Origin: a bacterium | Lineage (GTDB): Bacteria > Electryoneota > Electryoneia > Electryoneales > Electryoneaceae | NCBI GenBank assembly: GCA_014729955.1 | Contig: WJJA01000007.1 | Coordinates: 1 to 8,528, forward strand | Length of the DNA stretch: 8,528 nt | Direction of reading: 5' to 3' | Shown here: in pieces, positions 1 through 5,768 of the stretch | Layout: every line of letters begins with the position of its first letter | How positions within the stretch are numbered: the first letter of the stretch is position 1 | The notes under the pieces: generated by a model | What the model was told of the DNA's origin: nothing | The model's input: the letters and a program-made list of their open reading frames with translations, nothing else | Database searches by the model: none | Program-made: the position numbers and the translations under genes

Positions 1-198
1 GCAATACCGCGAATCCTTCGGAACAAAGCAGATGACGTGCTTGGGACCGCCCGAAGGGTGAATGAATCAATGGGTTTTTCTCTTTTACGTCCGGGTACAA
101 ACCGTCGCCGGGAGGAAGTGACAAATTTAGGAACATCTTCCTGTAAAACCAGTCCTTACCATAGCTCGCTTTCATCATTCATGAAATATTCGGGATAG
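1..198 (+). repeat. Truncated copy 1 of a MITE-like repeat element
   Basis: The first 60 bases match 1526-1585 at 52 of 60 positions. The right end (about 178-194, tcatgaaatattcggg) matches the right terminal repeat of the complete copy at 1465-1706, in the same orientation. The right end continues as atag, the reverse complement of the ctat that precedes the left terminal repeat of copy 2, so the true terminus may include these bases. Between the conserved 5' part and the conserved end the two copies differ in sequence and length, sharing only short words such as gaacatctt. The left half of the element lies outside the window, which begins at the axis of the internal palindrome. No transposase is encoded. 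This looks like a non-autonomous mobile element or a dispersed intergenic repeat; the family is not identified. Confidence 0.6.
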
Positions 199-200
199 CA

Positions 201-218
201 GGGTATCACCAGACACCC
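201..218 (-). terminator. Hairpin downstream of the aldo/keto reductase, possible terminator
   Basis: Read on the minus strand, GGGTGTC and GATACCC form a 7-bp stem including one G-U pair, closed by a 4-nt TGGT loop. It begins 9 nt after the TAA stop of the reductase. The G-U pair becomes an A-C mismatch on the plus strand, so the fold favours minus-strand RNA. No U tract follows; the sequence runs straight into the terminal repeat of element copy 1. It could be a weak terminator or an mRNA 3'-end stabiliser. Confidence 0.35.
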
Positions 219-227
219 ACGATCGGC

Positions 228-1181
228 TTAATACCGTTCGCCGACCACACCTTGCCTGATCAGGGAGTTCAGGCGCTCCAGATGCTCCTCAGGTATCGTC
301 AGATCCTGCGCCGCCCAATTCTCCTCGAGGCGTTCGATCTTCCGTGTCCCGGGTATGACGGAAATGGGGAGGTCGTGTGCCAGTACCCACGCCAAAGCGA
401 TTTGTGCGGGTGTGACATCCATCTCCTTCGCGATCTCCGCGACCGCATCGGCCAGACGGCTGTTTTCGGCAATCGCTTCTTCGGAGAAACGGGGATTGTT
501 CAGACGGAAATCGCCCGGCTCCAGATCGCTGCGCGACCGTATTGTGCCGGACAGGAACCCTCGTCCGAGGGGGCTGTACGCGACAAACCCGATGCCGAGT
601 CGTTGCACGGTCGGCAGGATCTCGTCCTCAACATCACGCGACCACAGGGAATACTCGGTCTGCAGCGCGCTCACGGGATGGACTTTGTGGGCCCGTTCGA
701 TGTTCTCCGGGTCGGCTTCCGACAGACCGATATAGCGAACCTTCCCTTCCTTCACAAGGTCCGCCATCGCCCCCACGGTTTCCTCGATTGGTGTGTCCGG
801 GTCCACGCGGTGCTGATAGTAGAGATCGATGGTATCGATCCCGAGACGCTTCAGTGAAGCCTCGCAGGCACCTTTCACATACTCCGCACTTCCTTTGATC
901 CCGTGAAAGCTGCCGTCCTCGCTGCGGGACACACCGAACTTGGTCGCCAGGATGATGTTGTCACGGCGCCCCCTCAACGCCTTGGACAGCAGCATTTCGT
1001 TCGTGAACGGGCCGTACATATCGGCCGTATCCCAAAATGTGCAGCCGATCTCGACGGCACGGTCCAGGACGCGAAGGTTTTGCTTGTCCGACGAAGAGCC
1101 GTAGAAGTCCGACATCCCCATGCACCCCAGCCCGACGGCCGGTACACGAAGACCCTGTGATCCGAGCGGTACTTGTTTCAT
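228..1181 (-). CDS. Aldo/keto reductase, NADPH-dependent oxidoreductase
   Basis: This 317-residue protein has the usual length of a soluble, single-domain (beta/alpha)8-barrel aldo/keto reductase, a family that reduces aldehydes and ketones with NAD(P)H in the cytosol. The family tetrad is visible: Asp51 in WDTADMYG, Tyr56, Lys81 in ATKFG and His124 in YYQHRVD. The N-terminal LGSQGLRVPAVGLGCMGMS and the C-terminal SVIPGTRKIERLEEN (cofactor phosphate-binding region) are typical of the YakC/AKR13-like group. The open frame extends to 1283, but ATG at 1181 is chosen because family homology begins there and AGAAGGA lies about 9 nt upstream. The substrate cannot be told from sequence. The gene stands alone between two same-orientation copies of a repeat element, so it may be an acquired or mobile segment. 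Family assignment is secure; the physiological role is unknown. Confidence 0.93.
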   Translation of the reverse strand: MKQVPLGSQGLRVPAVGLGCMGMSDFYGSSSDKQNLRVLDRAVEIGCTFWDTADMYGPFTNEMLLSKALRGRRDNIILATKFGVSRSEDGSFHGIKGSAEYVKGACEASLKRLGIDTIDLYYQHRVDPDTPIEETVGAMADLVKEGKVRYIGLSEADPENIERAHKVHPVSALQTEYSLWSRDVEDEILPTVQRLGIGFVAYSPLGRGFLSGTIRSRSDLEPGDFRLNNPRFSEEAIAENSRLADAVAEIAKEMDVTPAQIALAWVLAHDLPISVIPGTRKIERLEENWAAQDLTIPEEHLERLNSLIRQGVVGERY

Positions 1182-1464
1182 CTCAATTCGATCCTTCTGT
1201 TTAGCGCTGACGAACGACACCAATTGCTCATGCCGGCAGACCCGGTAGACTCGTTCAACCGTCAGGTCACACGCACGATACAATCATGCGCAAGATCTGG
1301 TCGAACGTAGTGCCGGGTCTTGACCCGCAGCAGCGGCGTGTGACCCGACACTCAACGGCACCTCCACTCCGATGCTGATGTGACAATAAAGTGTAACAGG
1401 TTGGACGCCGTAAAGGAACAGCAGGACAGGCTCGGCAGAAAATAATCGGAGTGTCGGACCCTAT
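1182..1464 (-). promoter_or_regulatory. Upstream region of the aldo/keto reductase, no gene seen
   Basis: This 283-nt stretch between the reductase start and element copy 2 holds no convincing gene; the only small plus-strand frame (ATG at 1286, about 30 codons) has no support. It must contain the reductase promoter unless transcription enters through the element. The hexamer GACCCG occurs at 1239-1244, 1322-1327 and 1342-1347, and its reverse complement at 1314-1319, making a 14-bp palindrome (cgggtcttgacccg, 1314-1327) plus a same-strand copy 20 bp away. This could be an operator for an unlinked regulator. I found no clear -35/-10 pair. Confidence 0.3.
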
Positions 1465-1482
1465 CCCGAATATTTCACGAGT
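1465..1482 (+). repeat. Left terminal inverted repeat of element copy 2
   Basis: cccgaatatttcacgagt pairs with the reverse complement of 1689-1706 with one mismatch (c/t at position 14). Preceded by ctat, it also matches the reverse complement of the right end of copy 1, which continues ...attcgggatag. Confidence 0.7.
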
Positions 1483-1506
1483 TCAAACTGTGTCAGATGT
1501 GAGGCG

Positions 1507-1545
1507 TGAAGGATGAAGCGGTATTGCAATACCGCGAATCCTTCA
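1507..1545 (+). repeat. Long palindrome inside element copy 2
   Basis: The core gcggtattgcaataccgc (1518-1535) is a perfect 18-bp palindrome. Outside a small asymmetric gap (gaa against ga), tgaaggat (1507-1514) pairs with atccttca (1538-1545), giving a two-part hairpin of 8 plus 9 base pairs able to extrude in DNA or fold in RNA from either strand. The right half is conserved in copy 1 (bases 1-19). It is not followed by a T tract on either strand, so a simple terminator is unlikely. It may be a structural or protein-binding part of the element. Confidence 0.65.
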
Positions 1546-1688
1546 GAACAAAGCAGATGGCACAGTTGGGACCGCTCGAAGGGGGAAGGAAAAATGAGTT
1601 TGGCCTGGACACAATCTGTGCCGGAGAAACTGCATGTCGTGAGAACATCTTATTGTTACTATAGTTTTTAGAAAAGAATGCTCTCGCC

Positions 1689-1706
1689 ACTCATGAAATA
1701 TTCGGG
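1689..1706 (+). repeat. Right terminal inverted repeat of element copy 2
   Basis: actcatgaaatattcggg is the inverted partner of 1465-1482. The same end, ttcatgaaatattcggg, occurs in copy 1 at 178-194 in the same orientation. Confidence 0.7.
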
Positions 1707-1710
1707 CTAA

Positions 1711-1737
1711 CGAGCACAGCACCTGCTACCGTGCTCA
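1711..1737 (-). terminator. Hairpin at the flippase stop codon, possible operon terminator
   Basis: Read on the minus strand, GAGCACGGTA and TGCTGTGCTC form a 10-bp stem with two G-U pairs around a 5-nt GCAGG loop, and one further U-G pair is possible at the base. The stem starts inside the TGA stop of the flippase. Both G-U pairs would be A-C mismatches on the plus strand, so it folds properly only as minus-strand RNA, as expected for the end of this operon. No U run follows; the sequence leads into the terminal repeat of element copy 2. Confidence 0.45.
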
Positions 1738-3225
1738 CTGCGAATCTTTTCCGAACCGTCTCCGCAGGGCCTGTTTTTCATCGTCCGCCAGGATGTAGTG
1801 GTACCACACAATCGGCACCGCCGCGACAATGCCGATACGGATCGGAATCGCCAGGCCCTGTCCGACATCCGGTCCGAGCCCGCCGGTGATCGAAACGGCG
1901 ACGCCGTAGAACGCGCCGATAGTCAAGGCGATCCGGATGATACGGTCCCATTCGTACGGCAGCGGGTAGCGTGGCGCGATGTAGAGGAACATCAGGACCG
2001 CCATGATGCCGTAGGAGGCGACGGTCAACCAGGCGGAGGCCATGTAGCCGTAGATCGGAATCAGCAGGCCGTTGCCGACGATGTTCACCACCGCAGCGAC
2101 TCCTACGACCATCGGGATAATCTTGGTTTTCTCCTTCAGGTAGATCCCGACCATCAGGTTGGCGTAAATCCCGTTGAAGATGTGCGCGAACATCACGATC
2201 GGAAAAATCTGCAATCCGGCCCAGTAATCGGGATGGATGATCGAACCGGCTCCGAAGAAATTGAAACGCAGCAGCGGCCCGAGCAGGAGCGCGCATCCGA
2301 GCCACACCCAGCCGGCGAAGGCGATGTAGTAGGTCAACACACGGGCGAACAGGGGTTTGGCGTCTTCATCCTCCGCATGCTGCAGGAAAAACGGCTGCCA
2401 GGCGAAACGGAAGGCTTGCGCCATCATGTTCATCAGCATGCCGATACGGTACCCGGCGGAATACAAGCCGGCGTCGGCGACGCTCATCAGGGACTCGATC
2501 CATTTCCTGTCGCTGAACTCAACGGCCACCACGAACAGCATCGCCGGCAGGTTCGGCAGGCCGAAACGCAGCCACTGCTTCACTTCCGACCAATGCCAGT
2601 TGAGTCGGATATCCTTCAACACGATCATCAGCAGCACGGCAAACGTCAGTGCGGAGGTGTAGAAAAACGCCGCAAACGCACCTGTCACACCCTGCTTCAG
2701 ATACCCGACCAGGTAGATGTTCAACCCGATGTTAACCAGCACATTGCTCAACTTGAGCATTGAAAACAGCAACGGTTTGCGTTGAATGCGCAGGAAGGTG
2801 AAGATGTGATAGCCAAGGGTGTCGGTCAGCATGAAACCGGTGCTGAAGAGAACGAGGGTGTACTCACGCGGTCCGGCGCCGCTGTACACGACCTTCGCGA
2901 CGGTTCCGCCGAACAGGGCGAGCAGGGCGCTGAGCACCGCCCCGACGAAGAAGGCATGGGTCAGCGCCAGGCCGAGAGCATGCCGGCGTTCTTCCGGATC
3001 TTTCGCCGGCGCACCGTATTTCAAAAGGGCGATATCTGTGCCGTGTACATAGAGCGGATGGGTGATGGAAACCAGGACCATGAAAAGGCTGTAAATCCCC
3101 AGCTCGGCCGGCGGCATCAGGTGCGTGTAGTAAGGCAGCAGGAGAAAGCTGATCGCGCGTGTAAGGATCGTGCCGATGCCGTACACCGCCGATTGCTGCG
3201 CGAGACTGCGGATTTTCGCAAACAT
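1735..3225 (-). CDS. Polysaccharide/oligosaccharide flippase, Wzx-like (MOP superfamily)
   Basis: This 496-residue integral membrane protein is predicted to flip polyprenyl-linked sugars across the inner membrane for surface polysaccharide assembly. Hydrophobic segments run almost the whole length (for example about 12-32, 42-60, 88-110, 124-144, 160-176, 183-203, 295-318, 336-360, 369-390 and 394-416), consistent with 12-14 helices and the usual family length. The stretch FLRIQRKPLLFSMLKLSN (about 144-161) and the polar YSAGYRIGMLMNM region (about 255-267) resemble Polysacc_synt/Wzx proteins. The C-terminus is basic (ALRRRFG). The frame is open to 3444, but ATG at 3225 matches the family's N-terminal pattern (basic start, then helix 1) and has GGGAGG about 9 nt upstream. 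That ATG shares its A with the TGA of the preceding gene (TGATG), indicating translational coupling. The transported glycan is unknown. Confidence 0.9.
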   Translation of the reverse strand: MFAKIRSLAQQSAVYGIGTILTRAISFLLLPYYTHLMPPAELGIYSLFMVLVSITHPLYVHGTDIALLKYGAPAKDPEERRHALGLALTHAFFVGAVLSALLALFGGTVAKVVYSGAGPREYTLVLFSTGFMLTDTLGYHIFTFLRIQRKPLLFSMLKLSNVLVNIGLNIYLVGYLKQGVTGAFAAFFYTSALTFAVLLMIVLKDIRLNWHWSEVKQWLRFGLPNLPAMLFVVAVEFSDRKWIESLMSVADAGLYSAGYRIGMLMNMMAQAFRFAWQPFFLQHAEDEDAKPLFARVLTYYIAFAGWVWLGCALLLGPLLRFNFFGAGSIIHPDYWAGLQIFPIVMFAHIFNGIYANLMVGIYLKEKTKIIPMVVGVAAVVNIVGNGLLIPIYGYMASAWLTVASYGIMAVLMFLYIAPRYPLPYEWDRIIRIALTIGAFYGVAVSITGGLGPDVGQGLAIPIRIGIVAAVPIVWYHYILADDEKQALRRRFGKDSQ

Positions 3226-4463
3226 CAGAGGATCCCTCCCCATTTGAGATAAGGAAGGCTCAATAGCAGAACCAGCGCCCAGCCGAGTAGGCGTTGCCGG
3301 TCCGGTGTCCATACCCACAGCGGCCATCCGAGCAGCACTGCCAGTCCCGGCGCGGCAGGCAGCAGGAGCCGACTTTCGGTCTGATGAAAACGGAAGCCGT
3401 ACACCGCCCAGGCGAGCGTTGCCACCCCCGCACCGACCACCCACAAGGCGAGAACCCGGGCGGTACGTTCATCCACACGGTCCCGTATTCGTTGCCGCAA
3501 TGCAATACCCGCCGCCCCGGACACGATCAGGGCGGTGAGCAGAACCAGTGCCGGCAACTTCACAAGAGGCGAAGCCCAGTATTCAAGCCAGGGGGCAACC
3601 AATGAATGATAGGCTGCCGCGAATGCGGTACGAAACTGAAAGGTCAAGCCTTTTGATGCAAAGGAAAACGATAACGGTTCGCCGTAGGTAAGCGTGCGCT
3701 GCACCCACAGGGGCAATGTGCCGATGAAGGCCGCTGTCATAGGTATCGCGGCCCCGCCAAGTTTCTGCCCCAGATTGCCCGGCCTGACCTGGAAGGCGGC
3801 CAGCGCGAGCATCGGCCAGAGGGTGACCGCGGACAGCTTGGTCCATGCTCCCAGCGCTCCGGCGAGTCCGAGCTCAACGGCACGGCCGGTGGACCAGCCG
3901 TCACGGACCAGATCAGCCGATCGGGCATACATCAACGCGACGAATACCGCCAGCAGCGCATCATTGCTGATATATGCCGAGGGAAGGATACTGACCGCCG
4001 GCAGAGTGCTAGCGAAGAGCAGCGGTGCCTGCATCCTTGCATCCGGCAGGGAACGCAGCAGGATCCAGAGTGCGACAACCCAGAACAGCAGGGACAAACC
4101 GCGCAGCAGGGGCACCTGGACGGTGCGAAGAACGGGCAGAGCTCGCAGCAATGTCGCGGACATCATGTAGTACAGCGGCGGCTGGTGGTATTCCACTTCC
4201 CCGCGCGTAAAGGCCGCCGGGTCGCCGATGTTCATGCGCTGATCCGGCACCGACCAGACCGTGCCGAGGTAGCGAATATGCTGCAGGTGGGAAAGCTCGT
4301 CGTTGAACGCGGGCGGGCCGTTTCCGCCCTGATGCAGTGGGACGGTCGCGATGCTTGCCGTGCGCATAACAAGGCCGATCAGAACAGCGACCCACACCCA
4401 TACCGGGACCGCCGTCAAACGCAGCCGACGGACCCCGGGCGCCCCTTCACGCGCGACGGACAA
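3225..4463 (-). CDS. Polytopic GT-C-type glycosyltransferase (PMT/ArnT/DUF2142-like)
   Basis: This 412-residue membrane protein probably transfers a sugar from a polyprenyl-phosphate donor on the outer face of the inner membrane. After helix 1 (about 19-37) comes a periplasmic loop with the acidic pair Asp55-Glu56 (FNDELSH), typical of GT-C enzymes, then HQPPLYY (93-99) and SNDAL (166-170), seen in PMT-like and DUF2142 proteins. Many helices follow, and the last section has FHQTESRLLLPAAPGLAVLLG, the familiar RYLLP-type end. TTG at 4463 is proposed as start: it lies 2 nt after the preceding TAG, with GAGGT about 5 nt upstream, and leaves a short basic tail before helix 1. The open frame reaches 4649, and ATG at 4523 is an alternative that would overlap the upstream gene. 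Donor and acceptor are unknown. The fold class is fairly sure, the specific family less so. Confidence 0.75.
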   Translation of the reverse strand: MSVAREGAPGVRRLRLTAVPVWVWVAVLIGLVMRTASIATVPLHQGGNGPPAFNDELSHLQHIRYLGTVWSVPDQRMNIGDPAAFTRGEVEYHQPPLYYMMSATLLRALPVLRTVQVPLLRGLSLLFWVVALWILLRSLPDARMQAPLLFASTLPAVSILPSAYISNDALLAVFVALMYARSADLVRDGWSTGRAVELGLAGALGAWTKLSAVTLWPMLALAAFQVRPGNLGQKLGGAAIPMTAAFIGTLPLWVQRTLTYGEPLSFSFASKGLTFQFRTAFAAAYHSLVAPWLEYWASPLVKLPALVLLTALIVSGAAGIALRQRIRDRVDERTARVLALWVVGAGVATLAWAVYGFRFHQTESRLLLPAAPGLAVLLGWPLWVWTPDRQRLLGWALVLLLSLPYLKWGGIL

Positions 4464-4465
4464 AG

Positions 4466-5578
4466 CTACCTCACATCCTGCCGGATCGGGCTCGGCGGCA
4501 TGAAGCCTTCGGGCGGTTCCCATTGCTGCACGGTATCCAGCACGAGGGTGTTCCGCAAAAAGCCCTGGCAGGCAAAGTTTTCCTTGAACTTGGCGAGACC
4601 CCAGGTGACACGGTTGCCCGGCTCGGTGCTGATGCCGAAGTCGAGCCACTGAAAACCGCGACGTTTGGCTCGCACCACGGTTTCATGCACCAGCAGCGCT
4701 GCCGGACGATACTGCTGGTCTGACGCGTTGTGAGCGATGTAGAATTCCAGCATCACCTTTTCATTGCAGACAAAATTGAGGATGCCGGCAATGGGGCGAC
4801 CGTCGATGTAGGCCATCGCCAGGTCCATGTACTTCGGGGATGTCTCGCCCAGGATATTCAACTCGTGCAGCGTGTGCGTCGGTGTCACGCCGAGGCGTTT
4901 GCGGTTGCGCACGAGGATATCGAAGAACTGCTCCAGCGGTTCGCCCGCAAGCGGCAGGTCATGCCGCACCTCGACACCGTGCTTCAGGGCTTTGCGTACT
5001 GCGGTACGCGTCTTGTTGTCATAACGATTGATGATGTCATTCTCGTCAATCGGGATGGTCGAAAGATCCACCGCCTGGGTGATGTCCTGTTTCAGGAAAG
5101 TGAAACCGGCACGTGCGAGGGTGAATTCCACCAGGTCCGACGGATAGCGATGGTAAATCGACGGCGGCGGCGTCAGGCGCAGCCGTTCGATTCCCTCGGC
5201 TTTCGCGGTGTAGATCAGGTCGTGCACGATCCGGTGCGCATCCCTCACACCGATGTCCGGGCGCAGCAGCAGGCCGCCGTAGCTGGCGCCCGGATGGCTG
5301 GTCCATGCACGCAGACCGTCCTCATCACGAAACGCCCCCGGCCAGACCGCCACCATATGCCCCTTGTCACGGAAAATGAGATGGCGCATGTCAAAACGGT
5401 CCGGCGGATGGTATTCGAAGAAGCGCTGGAAATGGAAAAAGGTGCCGTTGGCGGAATGGCGCACGAACCGCTCCCACTCCGCACGATCCTCTTCGGTGTG
5501 CCAGCTCAGCTCGAAGTAAGGCTCGGCCGACGGCATCGGTGCTTCCATCTCTTTCGGGTCGGTATGGTCTGCCAACAT
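4466..5578 (-). CDS. FemAB/GNAT-fold transferase (peptidoglycan bridge-enzyme-like)
   Basis: This 370-residue soluble protein resembles the FemAB/BioF2-like acetyltransferase group, whose known members add amino acids from aminoacyl-tRNA to lipid-linked peptidoglycan or acylate cell-surface precursors. Two GNAT-like halves are visible. The first contains HPGASYGGLLL (95-105), typical of this group. The second starts near RYDNKTRTAVRKALKHGVEV (185-204), the usual basic helix, and ends with WLDFGISTEP (311-320) and GLAKFKENFACQ (327-338), corresponding to the family's DFG...FK.gfG pattern. The start used is ATG at 5578, with GAGGGG 11 nt upstream, a long spacing. ATG at 5536 (MPSAEP), with GGAAG 5 nt before it, may be the real start. 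No signal peptide or membrane helix is seen. It heads a unit with a glycosyltransferase and a flippase, suggesting it modifies a lipid-linked glycan. Donor and acceptor cannot be inferred; some relatives belong to exosortase/EPS clusters. Confidence 0.83.
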   Translation of the reverse strand: MLADHTDPKEMEAPMPSAEPYFELSWHTEEDRAEWERFVRHSANGTFFHFQRFFEYHPPDRFDMRHLIFRDKGHMVAVWPGAFRDEDGLRAWTSHPGASYGGLLLRPDIGVRDAHRIVHDLIYTAKAEGIERLRLTPPPSIYHRYPSDLVEFTLARAGFTFLKQDITQAVDLSTIPIDENDIINRYDNKTRTAVRKALKHGVEVRHDLPLAGEPLEQFFDILVRNRKRLGVTPTHTLHELNILGETSPKYMDLAMAYIDGRPIAGILNFVCNEKVMLEFYIAHNASDQQYRPAALLVHETVVRAKRRGFQWLDFGISTEPGNRVTWGLAKFKENFACQGFLRNTLVLDTVQQWEPPEGFMPPSPIRQDVR

Positions 5579-5716
5579 AGAATGCTGTTCCCCTCAGTCC
5601 TCTGCAGTCAAGTTGCTTCGGTCCGGCGAAGGCGGTGGTTCTCGTGCTGTACGCATGAGCACGCGCACATGGGAGGGAAGCTATTCGCCCGGCGTGCGGG
5701 AAACAAGAGGCAACAT

Positions 5717-5725
5717 AGCATAACA
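5717..5725 (-). promoter_or_regulatory. Candidate extended -10 for the FemAB-like/GT-C/flippase unit
   Basis: The gap between dprA and the FemAB-like gene (5579-5768) is the only break long enough for a promoter ahead of the three-gene unit. On the minus strand it holds TGTTATGCT, an extended -10 (TGn plus TATGCT, 4 of 6 to consensus). No good -35 lies 17 nt upstream; the best is GCGTCA, a poor match. Transcription from here would give a leader of about 130 nt. The gap also has a 6-bp hairpin without a T run (cgtgct...agcacg). Weak evidence; read-through from dprA is equally possible. Confidence 0.22.
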
Positions 5726-5768
5726 GTCGTACGGAGCGGTGACGCCCGGTATTACCATCCTATTCCCG

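Larger units (their letters stand above)
1465..1706 (+). mobile_element. MITE-like element, complete copy 2
   Basis: The element is a 242-bp non-coding block. Its left end (1465-1482, cccgaatatttcacgagt) and right end (1689-1706) are inverted repeats matching at 17 of 18 positions. Just outside, ctat precedes the left end and ctaa follows the right end, so a short cta target duplication, or slightly longer termini, is possible. Inside is a strong palindrome (1507-1545). A second, partial copy lies in the same orientation at 1-194. No transposase domain is visible. Size, terminal repeats and lack of a gene fit a miniature inverted-repeat transposable element driven by a transposase elsewhere. 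A dispersed regulatory repeat is the main alternative. Which insertion-sequence family it derives from is not known to me. Confidence 0.6.

Noticed and set aside
1182..1283. 34-residue N-terminal extension of the aldo/keto reductase
   Set aside because: Family similarity begins at the ATG at 1181, which has AGAAGGA at proper spacing; the extension covers likely regulatory sequence.
1345..1457. Two mutually exclusive pairings (1445-1453 with 1365-1373, 1450-1457 with 1345-1352) that could act as an attenuator in the reductase leader
   Set aside because: Inverted repeats of 8-9 bp are expected by chance in about 280 bp, the loops are long, and no terminator or leader peptide accompanies them.
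1493..1690. 65-codon minus-strand frame inside element copy 2
   Set aside because: The frame is broken by a TGA in copy 1 and all differences in the shared part change amino acids, so it is not conserved as a protein.
1798..2763. Long plus-strand open frame (321 codons) opposite the flippase
   Set aside because: Rich in Gln, His, Asp and Arg as expected from reading a hydrophobic protein's complement; no domain seen.
3226..3444. 73-residue N-terminal extension of the flippase
   Set aside because: It overlaps the glycosyltransferase coding sequence, is Gly/Ala/Arg-rich, and the ATG at 3225 has a good ribosome-binding site and the family-like N-terminus.
5606..5611. TTGACT on the minus strand ahead of the FemAB-like gene as a -35 box
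   Set aside because: A -10 at 16-18 nt would fall on the ribosome-binding site and start codon, and the sequence there (ACAGCA/CAGCAT) is not -10-like.
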